DNA of 32,462 nucleotides from Oscillatoriales cyanobacterium (GTDB lineage: Bacteria > Cyanobacteriota > Cyanobacteriia > Cyanobacteriales > Laspinemataceae): positions 1 to 32,462 of the forward strand of contig JAABRM010000075.1 in assembly GCA_011390955.1 (NCBI GenBank), read 5' to 3'. The first letter of the stretch is position 1. Each line of letters starts with the position of its first letter. A program made the translations under genes and the position numbers. Shown here piece after piece: positions 16,843 to 24,240 of this stretch. The notes under the pieces are model-generated. The model searched no databases. It had not been told where the DNA came from and saw only the letters and a list, made by a program, of their open reading frames with translations.

Positions 16843-17217
16843 ATGTCTTTAGATATTACCTTTTATGGAAACAATGGTGAAGCTCCAGCTACTATAGAAT
16901 TTACACAAGAGTTTTATGAGAGATTAATTCATTCCGATTTTGCCGAAATTGGCATATCTCATAAAAGAAAAACAGAAATTGAGGGACAGGAATTAGAATA
17001 CGACGCCATTGACTTAAATAAAGGAAAAATTTCTAATCGGCAACGATTAATCGACTTTTTCAAAGAAGAGATAGTAGAACAAAGTCGAAAAATGCTAGAA
17101 AATTTAGGGGAATATCCTTCTAAAGAAGAATATCGACAACAGAGTTACCCGGTCAGCAAGCTACAGGAAATACTGCAACACTTAGAAAATCCTAAGTATT
17201 GTTATTTAAGTAAATAA
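16843..17217 (+). CDS. Protein of unknown function (124 residues)
   Basis: Not recognised. AGGAGG (16829-16834) precedes the ATG by 8 nt inside the upstream gene. The N-terminal half looks beta-rich (MSLDITFYGNNGEAPATIEF), followed by a charged helical half (RLIDFFKEEIVEQSRKMLENLGEY). It is acidic, has no membrane segment and no known catalytic motif. It is the last gene of the three-gene group; convergent minus-strand genes begin beyond the palindromes at 17262-17377. Confidence 0.65.
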   Translation: MSLDITFYGNNGEAPATIEFTQEFYERLIHSDFAEIGISHKRKTEIEGQELEYDAIDLNKGKISNRQRLIDFFKEEIVEQSRKMLENLGEYPSKEEYRQQSYPVSKLQEILQHLENPKYCYLSK

Positions 17218-17261
17218 TACCATTTACAAAAAATTATGCAACAATAAGTATTGATATTGTA

Positions 17262-17316
17262 GGGTGGGCAAAAATTGACCATCATATATGGTAGGGTGGG
17301 CAAGCTTTGCCCACCC
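17262..17316 (+). repeat. Interspersed palindrome (one and a half copies)
   Basis: A partial copy (GTAGGGTGGGCAAA, about 17261-17275) precedes a full hairpin: GGGTGGGCAA (17294-17303), loop GCT, TTGCCCACCC (17307-17316). It shares its stem with the palindrome at 16342-16369, on the other side of the three small genes. Confidence 0.85.
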
Positions 17317-17348
17317 GAAGAATGTTAGAGACTTATCGATCGAACCTC

Positions 17349-17377
17349 GTAGGGACTTGGGCCAGCCGTGTCCCTAC
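17349..17377. terminator. Inverted repeat between convergent genes
   Basis: GTAGGGAC (17349-17356) and GTCCCTAC (17370-17377) form an 8-bp stem with a 13-nt loop. It sits between the plus-strand small genes and the minus-strand TPR gene, where a bidirectional terminator is expected. There is no T-run, so it may instead be another interspersed palindrome. GAAACCCGGTTT near 17412 matches the hairpin core at 6030. Confidence 0.45.
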
Positions 17378-17425
17378 CAGACTTCATAAATATGGAATCT
17401 GCTGTAACACAGAAACCCGGTTTAT

Positions 17426-19282
17426 TTATTCGGCAGTGGCGGCTTTTTTCTCCGCTTGTTTCTTTATTTGATATTGCACAAATTCTAGATTTTGTTTGGC
17501 TTGGGCATGATTTGGATTTAGTTCTAAAGCTTTTTGAAATGCCGCGATCGCATCTGGATATTCTTCTAAATATTGAAAAGCTAGACCTTTGCCTGCCCAA
17601 AAATCGGCATTTTGCGGATCGAGTTCGATCGCCTCTTCTAATGCTTTAACCGCATCTTCATAAAGACCTTGCCCCATTAATCCTAAACCTTGGTTATAAA
17701 AAGCCTGGGGAAAATCAGCATAAAGCGCGATCGCCTGTTGGGTTGCACTCACCGCTTCCCCATAACGAGATAACCGCAAAAATACCGCACTTTGATTCAC
17801 CCAAATTTCTGCTAAACTAGGGCGATCGCCAATATTCGCATCCCCTTGAATCGCTAATTCATAAGCGGAAATAGCCGCGTCATATTGCCCCAAAGTGGTT
17901 AAAATTCTCGCTTGATTAAACCAAGCTAAAGATGAATCTGACTTAAGGGCGATCGCTCGTTCCGTAGAAGCGATCGCTTCGGGAAATCGGCCCAAATTCC
18001 AGAGAGTTGCACTGCGGTTACTCCAAGCATCAGGATAATTCGGATTAATCGCCAATGCTCGATTTGCAGAAGTCAAAGCTTCCTCATATCGCCCTAGTCC
18101 AGTCAGGGCATTACCTCGCTGACTCCAAGCCATTGCCGGCCCATATTCCCCCCAATTTCCATCCCCTTCTTGAAGTGCCATATCACAAGCTTTCAAGGCT
18201 TCTTCATAATTGCCTAATCGGTTCAAATTCGCACATTGATTCGTCAATACTAAAGAAGATTGGGGCGTAATTTTCTGTGCCCACTGATAAGCGGTACTCG
18301 CTTCTCCGTGACGCCCCAAAATGCCCAAAATATTGCCGTACTCTGTCCAATTTTCGGCATTTTTCGGATTAAGCACTAGGGCTTGATTGTAAGATTTGAG
18401 GGCTTCATCGTAATATTTCAACTGTTTAAATAGCGAACCCTGAGTTCCCCAGATAGTTGCTAAAGTATTAGCATCATTTTCTTGGTCAGTTTTTAAGGCT
18501 TGTTCGCAGGCTTTAATAGCATCAGAATAACTGCCTACATCAGATAGAACGGTGCAACGTTCTGCCCAAGCGAGGGAAAAATTCGGTTCTAGTTGCAATG
18601 CCCAATCATTAGAATATAAAGCTTGTTCTATATTGCCTAATTGCCGAAATGCGACGCCGCGATAATACCAAGCGATCGCCGGACTGGTGTCTTGCCAGTT
18701 ATCATCAATCTTTAAAGCTTTTTCACAAACAGCGATCGCCTCGGTATATTCTTTTAATTCCGATAAGGTCGCACATTCTTTCGCCATAACCGGGGAATTT
18801 CGGGGTTCCATCCCCAAAACTCGACGATAAGATAACAGGGCTTCCATATATTGCTTTTCGGCAAATAAGGCATCAGCGCGATCGGTCCAGACGACTGGAT
18901 CGTTAGGATTTTGGGTAATTGCCCGATCGCAAGCTGCGATCGCCTCTGGGCGTTTTTCTGGGTCTTGCCAACTCCGACAAATTAACGCCAACTCATCAAA
19001 ATTTTTCTCCACAGAATCTTGAGCCAGTAAATAATTTCCCGGCACCAATATCCCGCCAAACAGGGAAGAACCCACTAAGACAAATAATAAGGGAACGGGA
19101 GGGCGGGGGTGCGGGGGTGCGGGGGGGATATTTTTCTCCTCTGCTCCTCTGCTCCTCTGCTCCTCTGCTCCTCTGCTCCTCGGTCGGTGAGCGAAGCCGA
19201 ACCGCCGTTCCTCTGCTCCTCTGCTCCTCTGCTCCTCTGCTCCTCTGCTCCTCTGCTCCTCTGCTTCTCTGCTTCTCATCAT
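17426..19282 (-). CDS. Membrane-anchored or exported TPR protein with repeat-expanded N-terminus
   Basis: 618 residues. After residue 105 the protein is almost entirely tetratricopeptide repeats (about 13, with the W-N-LG-Y-A-F-A-P pattern, for example GNALTGLGRYEEALTSANRA and GLGLMGQGLYEDAVKALEEA). TPR solenoids bind other proteins, so a scaffold role is likely. Residues about 71-96 (PVPLLFVLVGSSLFGGILVP) are a signal peptide or anchor. The first about 60 residues are unusual: they are encoded by GCAGAGGA octamers (19109-19276) and read EEQRSRGA over and over, pushing the hydrophobic segment far from the start. The start at 19282 (two ATGs in a row) has GGGGGA a few bases upstream; no better in-frame start exists closer to the hydrophobic segment. 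It lies 31 nt after the pentapeptide-repeat gene, probably in one operon. Confidence 0.85.
   Translation of the reverse strand: MMRSREAEEQRSRGAEEQRSRGAEERRFGFAHRPRSRGAEEQRSRGAEEKNIPPAPPHPRPPVPLLFVLVGSSLFGGILVPGNYLLAQDSVEKNFDELALICRSWQDPEKRPEAIAACDRAITQNPNDPVVWTDRADALFAEKQYMEALLSYRRVLGMEPRNSPVMAKECATLSELKEYTEAIAVCEKALKIDDNWQDTSPAIAWYYRGVAFRQLGNIEQALYSNDWALQLEPNFSLAWAERCTVLSDVGSYSDAIKACEQALKTDQENDANTLATIWGTQGSLFKQLKYYDEALKSYNQALVLNPKNAENWTEYGNILGILGRHGEASTAYQWAQKITPQSSLVLTNQCANLNRLGNYEEALKACDMALQEGDGNWGEYGPAMAWSQRGNALTGLGRYEEALTSANRALAINPNYPDAWSNRSATLWNLGRFPEAIASTERAIALKSDSSLAWFNQARILTTLGQYDAAISAYELAIQGDANIGDRPSLAEIWVNQSAVFLRLSRYGEAVSATQQAIALYADFPQAFYNQGLGLMGQGLYEDAVKALEEAIELDPQNADFWAGKGLAFQYLEEYPDAIAAFQKALELNPNHAQAKQNLEFVQYQIKKQAEKKAATAE
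19109..19276 (-). repeat. GCAGAGGA octamer array at the start of the TPR gene
   Basis: About 14 octamers on the minus strand, split by a GGTTCGGCTTCGCTCACCGA-type palindrome remnant (about 19178-19206). The array is translated from the third codon on. Confidence 0.9.
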
Positions 19283-19313
19283 TTTTTCCCCCTATACATA
19301 AATATGCTCTAAT

Positions 19314-20606
19314 TTATTCACAAGGAATTGGGCTATAATCAGGGGCGATCGCGCCACATAAATTGGCATTTTTCAGATTAGCCCCGGCTAAATTAGCCCC
19401 GGACAAATTTGCCCCACTCAAATCGGCATTTTCTAAATTAGCCCCAGACAAATTAGCTTTGCGTAAATCTGCCCCCAATAACTTAGCTTCCTGCAAATTT
19501 GCCCCAGTTAAATCCGCTTCCAAAACTATGGTATTGCTCAAATCTGCCGCCATCATCAGCGCCGAACCTAAGTTAGCTTGAGTCAAATTTGCCGCCAATA
19601 AATTCGCCCGACGTAAATCAGCCGCCAATAAATTAGCACTGCTTAAATTAGCCTTAGTTAAATTACTGTAGTGCAGATTAGCATCCCGCAGATTAATCTG
19701 ATTCAGATTGCCATTTTGCAAATTAGCCATAAACAAATAAGCCCCTTGCAAATTCGCATTCGTCAGGTTAATCCCCTCTAAATTTTTGCCTTGTAAATTA
19801 ACTCCGGGAATTTGAACTTTACTCAAGTCTTTACCGGGTAATTCTTGATTAGAAATTTGCCAATAATTCAGCCATAAAGACTCAATCATGGTATCCTTAT
19901 TAATAGTAGTCTTTTGAAAATTTACCCGCCAAAGATTTGCCCCTAGCAAATTGGTGCCACTTAAATTAGAACCTTGCAAATTAGCCATTTCTAGGTTAGC
20001 ATCTTGTAAGTTAGCCTCGCTTAAATTGGCCTCTTTTAATAAAGCCTGTTGTAAATTAGCTTGTTGTAAATTGGCCTGCTGAAGATTCGCCGTTTCTAAG
20101 TTGGCATTTTCTAACTGGGCATTGGTGAGATTTGCCTGGGCTAAGTTCGCCCCAATTAAATTAGTTTCTCGGAGAATTGTTTCCTCCATAATTGCCTGAA
20201 ACAACGTTGCCCGAAATAAGATGGCACCGGATAATTGGGCTTCGCCTAAATGCGCCCGACTTAAGTCAGCGGCTTCCATTTTAGCGCCCCGCAAATCCGC
20301 TAATCTTAAATCAACAACCTGAAGATTAGCACCCCCTAAATCTGCTTCTCTGAGGTCAGCGCGAATCATTTCCGATCGCTCTAAATTAGCTCCTTTCAGA
20401 TCGACGCCTTCTAAGTCAGCATTTCTTAAACTACATTCAGTACAAACTCGCGTTTCTCGCAGCTTTTGCAAGTCAGATTTTTTGGCCGCTAGAGCCGTTA
20501 ACGCAGTAGATCCAGCAACATAAAAAATCAGCAAATATGCGATCGCTGCCCCAATTTTTTTGCGGCCATATCGAGCTATTTTTTTCTGACATAATATCGT
20601 CTTCAT
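19314..20606 (-). CDS. Exported pentapeptide-repeat protein
   Basis: 430 residues. Residues 1-40 are a signal peptide: basic start (MKTILCQKKIARYGRKK), hydrophobic core (AAIAYLLIFYVAG), cleavage motif ALA before AKKS. From about residue 59 to 425 nearly every five residues fit A(D/N)LXX (for example ANLSEANLQDANLEMANLQ), which folds as a right-handed beta-helix. One break lies near residues 230-265 (NYWQISNQELPGKDLSKVQ). A CTEC pair (Cys55, Cys58) sits before the helix and two cysteines near the end (LCGAIAPDYSPIPCE), possibly disulfides outside the cytoplasm. Such proteins are common in cyanobacteria and some are lumenal; the biochemical role is unknown. There is no ribosome site at the ATG, and a G/T-type repeat array lies 25 nt upstream on the plus strand (A/C in mRNA sense). 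It is followed by the TPR gene. Confidence 0.88.
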   Translation of the reverse strand: MKTILCQKKIARYGRKKIGAAIAYLLIFYVAGSTALTALAAKKSDLQKLRETRVCTECSLRNADLEGVDLKGANLERSEMIRADLREADLGGANLQVVDLRLADLRGAKMEAADLSRAHLGEAQLSGAILFRATLFQAIMEETILRETNLIGANLAQANLTNAQLENANLETANLQQANLQQANLQQALLKEANLSEANLQDANLEMANLQGSNLSGTNLLGANLWRVNFQKTTINKDTMIESLWLNYWQISNQELPGKDLSKVQIPGVNLQGKNLEGINLTNANLQGAYLFMANLQNGNLNQINLRDANLHYSNLTKANLSSANLLAADLRRANLLAANLTQANLGSALMMAADLSNTIVLEADLTGANLQEAKLLGADLRKANLSGANLENADLSGANLSGANLAGANLKNANLCGAIAPDYSPIPCE

Positions 20607-20630
20607 TTTTTTTCATCATATTCAGGTAAT

Positions 20631-20811
20631 TTTGTTATTTGTTGTTGGTTGTTGGTTGTTGTTTGTTGTTGGTTGATTGTTGTTTGTTGTTGGTTGATTG
20701 TTGCTTGTTATTTGTTGCTTGTTATTTGTTATTAGCATCAACAACCACCAACGAACAACGAACAACGAACAACAAACAACCAACAACCAACAACCAACAA
20801 CCAACAACCAA
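20631..20811. repeat. Inverted pair of heptamer arrays
   Basis: On the plus strand 20631-20732 is TTGTTGG/TTGTTTG type and 20738-20811 is CAACCAA/CGAACAA type, with the switch at ATTAGCATCA. In the minus-strand transcript the G/T arm directly follows the stop codon at 20812 and the A/C arm precedes the start at 20606. The two arms can pair. Confidence 0.9.
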
Positions 20812-23800
20812 CTAATTAAATTGAGGATTAATTTCGGCAGGTGACAAAGGCGTATTATCCGGGGTTGGCGGTTCTTCTTCCTCCTCAGTCGCACCGCCTC
20901 CCGGCGTACCGGCAGCCCCAGGTTGACCGGGAACCTCCAGAGTTCCCGCTGCCCCCGCTGCCCCCTGCGCCCCAGACGCCCCAGGAGTACCAGCCGCCCC
21001 AGGAGTACCAGCCGCCCCAGACGCACCCGGCGCCCCAGCCGCCCCAGTCGCCCCAGAAGTCCCAGGCGACCCAGTGACAATAGGTGGCGGTGGCGGTGGG
21101 GGTGCTAAGGTTTGAATAGCCACGGTGCGGGTCAGTTCTTGACCTTGAGCATTGGTGACTTTCAAGGTAATGGTTTCTTGACCTGGGTCTGGGGTGACGG
21201 GATAGGTGACAGAACCCTGGGGCGATACGCTGCCCGGGGCTGGCAAAATCTCCACTTTCATATCTCTCCCGCCAGTAACTTGCCAGGATAAAGTCAATAC
21301 AATGGGTTTTGTTTTAGGCTGTGTTTCAAAAATATATTTCGGTGCCGCTGGTTGGCCATTAATATTAAATGCCACAATATTAATCGGCACGGGTTCCGGT
21401 AGAATTTTAATGATTTCTGTTTTTTTAATGGTAATCCCTTCTTGGGGGGCTTGGTTTTTCGGTAAAACAATTAATTCAAAAATATAGTCATCCGGTTGAG
21501 TTGCTCCCGTGGGTACATTTTTACATACAAGCTGCGGGCCACTGAAGAGGCAATAGTCTTTTAAAGCCGCCGGAATTCCTTGGTTGAAATCATACCGCTG
21601 TAAGGGACTATTTACCCGACCATCAGGCGATCGCGCCATAACTCCGATCTCTTTAATTTGACTCCCCCGATCCACTTGCCAATTCAGCAGAATACTACTC
21701 ACTCTACTGGCTGCTGGTAATTGATTCGTGGCCTGATTCGTGGCCAAAGTTGCCGCTTTTAACTTTACTTCTTCATACACCAGTTGCAGAGAAGCAAATT
21801 CGACAATTTTCGGCTGAGGAATGGCTTTAATTTGAATGGCATTGGTTTTAATCACGGCGGTAGGTGAGCCATCCCCAATGGTGGGAATTACTTGCAATTC
21901 AAACATATATTGCCCCGGTTCCTTAGCGTCCGTGGGCACATTTTCACAAATCAGAATCGTGCTATCCAGATTTTTCTGGCAATAGCGCTCTAATTCAGCG
22001 GACATCCCATCAATAAATTCATAGTTTTTTTGACTTTGAATGATGCCTTCTTGGTTTAAGGCCATTAAGCGCAATTGTTTAATTTGATTGGGATGATTTA
22101 AGCGCCAATTTAATAATATCCTATCCCCTGGACTTTGTGGGGAACCTTGTAAAGAACTTGGGCCAGAACTTTGGCCAGAACTTTGACCAGAAATTTGGCC
22201 AGTTCCGGGAATATTAGCCGGAACTGCTAATAAAGCCCTGGGTTGACTTCCTCCTTGTTGATAAATAGGTTGGCTAGATTCCACTTGCACCAATTGGGGC
22301 ACGGGAATGGGTTGAATTCGCACCGAAGTAGTTCTCAGGGTAATCGGTTCTACTGCTTTTCGGCCTTTTTTTGGCATCACAGTCATTTCAAAAATATAGT
22401 CCCCAGATTTCCGGGCATTTGTCCAGACATTTTGACAAATCAGTTGAGGTTCTGGGACACAAAAATCTTGGAGTTCTTTGGGCAGATTTTTTTGACTCAA
22501 ATCATAAACAACTGGGCCACTTAATACCACTCCATCTGGTGACATTCCCGTAATTTTGAGGGATTGAATTTTTTCCGGATTTTCGATGCGCCAATTTAAC
22601 CGAATCGCATCGTTATTAACTTCTTGATAGTTAATCGGTTCGGGGGAAAATTCAATTACTTCTGGTTTTTTTGGTGGTTTGGTGACTAACCAAAAGATGA
22701 AATAAATCAGGGCGGCTAAACTACCCGTTAAGAGGAAAACTAAAAGTAAAAATTGCCACCAAGGACGCGGCTCCCACATCAAAGTCCCTTGAAAATGATC
22801 GGTAATCAAGGGCAACTTTTGGGTATCTTTGAGGTCAACCGCAAAGTTGAGCATTCGCCCATAAAAAGGTCGGCGTCCTTTGGTGGGTTTTACCTGAATT
22901 CCGGCCAGGGCTGAACTGCCGGGAGACAGCCGCACTTTTTCCGGGGCTACCGTGTAAGTGCAGATGTTATCTTCATCGGCATCTTTAGCCTCAATTTCAA
23001 TTTCTCTGACGGTGTTGCCGGAATTTTGAAATCGCAGTTCAAACAATCCCGCCTGATGTTTGACTTTGCTCACCAAGGTGACAAAATCTACATTAATTAG
23101 GTGAAATTCGGCGATTTCCAGGTACAGGACATCAAGTAATACCAGATCGGGATTATTTTCTGAGTAAAGCCGTACTGTTGGGGAGTACATTCCCGCCCAA
23201 GCGGTCTTATGTGGACTTAAAAATAATAAGATTTCTCCCTTGTCCCCTGGGTTGAGTTCTAGTCCTTGGGTGGCGGTAATAATTCCGGCAAGGGGTAATC
23301 CTTCCGGGTAGATGACGCGAAACCATTTCGGGTCTAAGTCCGGACAAGTGAGGCGAAAGCGATCCACACGGTCGGATCGGTTGTGAACGGTGACATTTAA
23401 CTCCAGTTGTTCTCCCGGTTGCAGCATGGCCGGTTGCAGAGAACTGGTGGAGGGTTGTAGGGTGAAGGTGGCATCTGTGGCGGTGCGGGCTTCCTCCACA
23501 AAGGGCATGACTTGCAGTTTGGCTGGCTGATAAATCGGGGTATTTTCCGGGTAATGCTGTTGGGCATCGATTACCAGCAGATAGTCGTAAGTGTCGGGAA
23601 TGGCGTTGTCCGGGACTTTAATTTTTAAGACTACTTCACTGGACTGTCCCGGGGTTAAGGCGACATATTCGTGAGGAGAGACGCACCACTGACGGACGGG
23701 CTGGGATCTCTCATCAATATAGATATCAATCAGGGCGCTAATGGGACCCTGATTGGTGATGGTGATGCTGAGTTTCAGACCGTCTTCGTCTCCAGCGATC

Positions 23801-23937
23801 GCGGTCGCAAGTCCAGAGGGATTTCGGATAATTCCGAGGGGACTGGCGACAGAATGACTCGCAGAATTACCCAAACGGCTATTTGTGCTAAAGCCATTCA
23901 TCTCCCCCGGAGGGGCACTCAAGGGTTGAATGGTCAT
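20812..23937 (-). CDS. Membrane protein with Ig-like domains, Cys-paired modules and collagen-like tail
   Basis: 1041 residues, not a named family. The start at 23937 is chosen because AGGAG lies 7 nt upstream; the frame stays open further up only through repeats. Residues about 40-390 look like three Ig-type or COG1470-like beta-domains (GLKLSITITNQGPISALIDI; QLELNVTVHNRSDRVDRFRL; LFELRFQNSGNTVREIEI). A single membrane helix is at 394-417. After it come three related modules (about 427-545, 603-705, 745-845), each with LNW then a cysteine pair (Cys493/501, 653/664, 796/805) and an (Y/P)-(I/M)FE strand. A fourth beta-domain (860-945) and a proline run follow, then a collagen-like Gly-X-Y stretch (957-1015, Ala/Thr/Pro/Ser rich) and an acidic tail. 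The cysteine pairs suggest the C-terminal half is outside the cytoplasm, though Lys-rich flanking residues leave topology unsettled. It is downstream of the WD40 gene with a similar N-terminal plan. Confidence 0.82.
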   Translation of the reverse strand: MTIQPLSAPPGEMNGFSTNSRLGNSASHSVASPLGIIRNPSGLATAIAGDEDGLKLSITITNQGPISALIDIYIDERSQPVRQWCVSPHEYVALTPGQSSEVVLKIKVPDNAIPDTYDYLLVIDAQQHYPENTPIYQPAKLQVMPFVEEARTATDATFTLQPSTSSLQPAMLQPGEQLELNVTVHNRSDRVDRFRLTCPDLDPKWFRVIYPEGLPLAGIITATQGLELNPGDKGEILLFLSPHKTAWAGMYSPTVRLYSENNPDLVLLDVLYLEIAEFHLINVDFVTLVSKVKHQAGLFELRFQNSGNTVREIEIEAKDADEDNICTYTVAPEKVRLSPGSSALAGIQVKPTKGRRPFYGRMLNFAVDLKDTQKLPLITDHFQGTLMWEPRPWWQFLLLVFLLTGSLAALIYFIFWLVTKPPKKPEVIEFSPEPINYQEVNNDAIRLNWRIENPEKIQSLKITGMSPDGVVLSGPVVYDLSQKNLPKELQDFCVPEPQLICQNVWTNARKSGDYIFEMTVMPKKGRKAVEPITLRTTSVRIQPIPVPQLVQVESSQPIYQQGGSQPRALLAVPANIPGTGQISGQSSGQSSGPSSLQGSPQSPGDRILLNWRLNHPNQIKQLRLMALNQEGIIQSQKNYEFIDGMSAELERYCQKNLDSTILICENVPTDAKEPGQYMFELQVIPTIGDGSPTAVIKTNAIQIKAIPQPKIVEFASLQLVYEEVKLKAATLATNQATNQLPAASRVSSILLNWQVDRGSQIKEIGVMARSPDGRVNSPLQRYDFNQGIPAALKDYCLFSGPQLVCKNVPTGATQPDDYIFELIVLPKNQAPQEGITIKKTEIIKILPEPVPINIVAFNINGQPAAPKYIFETQPKTKPIVLTLSWQVTGGRDMKVEILPAPGSVSPQGSVTYPVTPDPGQETITLKVTNAQGQELTRTVAIQTLAPPPPPPPIVTGSPGTSGATGAAGAPGASGAAGTPGAAGTPGASGAQGAAGAAGTLEVPGQPGAAGTPGGGATEEEEEPPTPDNTPLSPAEINPQFN

Positions 23938-23955
23938 GGATCTCTCCTTATATAT

Positions 23956-24055
23956 TGTGGTTGTTGGTTGTTGGTTGTTGGTTGTTGGTTGGGGTGTGGG
24001 GTGTGGGGCGGAGGGGCGGAGGGGCGGAGGGGCGGAGGGGCGGAGGGGCAGGGGA
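23956..24055 (-). repeat. Heptamer array followed by GGGGCGGA octamers
   Basis: Plus-strand 23956-23995 is TTGGTTG heptamers, A/C type in the sense of the 23937 gene. 24005-24052 is about six GGGGCGGA octamers. Both are stop-free on both strands, which is why reading frames run on upstream of the real start. Confidence 0.88.
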
Positions 24056-24240
24056 GAAGTTAAAAGTCGTAGGGGCGAATGGCCATATAGCCTGACGGCA
24101 TGGGCTCCGCAAGGACGCCCGTACAAGTGAAAAGTTATGCATAAGTATGACTATTCACTATTCACTATTCACTATTCACTCTCCCCTCTGCTCCTCTGCT
24201 CCTCTGCTCCTCTGCTCCCCCGCACAAGAGATCCCCCTAC
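24056..24240. other. Repeat-filled remainder of the intergenic region before the 23937 gene
   Basis: The 303-bp gap 23938-24240 holds no gene. After the arrays at 23956-24055 there is an imperfect palindrome with outer arms GTAGGGGCG (24069-24077) and CGCCCGTAC (24115-24123). Next come four ACTATTC heptamers (24150-24180) and about five CTCCTCTG octamers (24181-24220; GCAGAGGA on the minus strand), and then the 3' end of the WD40 gene at 24241. Confidence 0.75.

Noticed and set aside
16401-17217. Toxin-antitoxin module
   Set aside because: Small coupled genes fit the layout, but no toxin or antitoxin motif is visible, so the call is not supported.
18919-19338. Plus-strand frames with SSAPLLLC repeats
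   Set aside because: They are antisense readings of the GCAGAGGA octamers in the TPR gene.
20622-21108. Overlapping frames rich in Arg/Gly/Leu or Pro/Arg/Gln
   Set aside because: They are reverse or shifted readings of the collagen-like coding sequence and the heptamer array, which lack stops on both strands.
23938-24126. Upstream extension of the 1041-residue protein
   Set aside because: The frame is open only because the octamer and heptamer arrays have no stops; AGGAG and an ATG at 23937 mark the real start.
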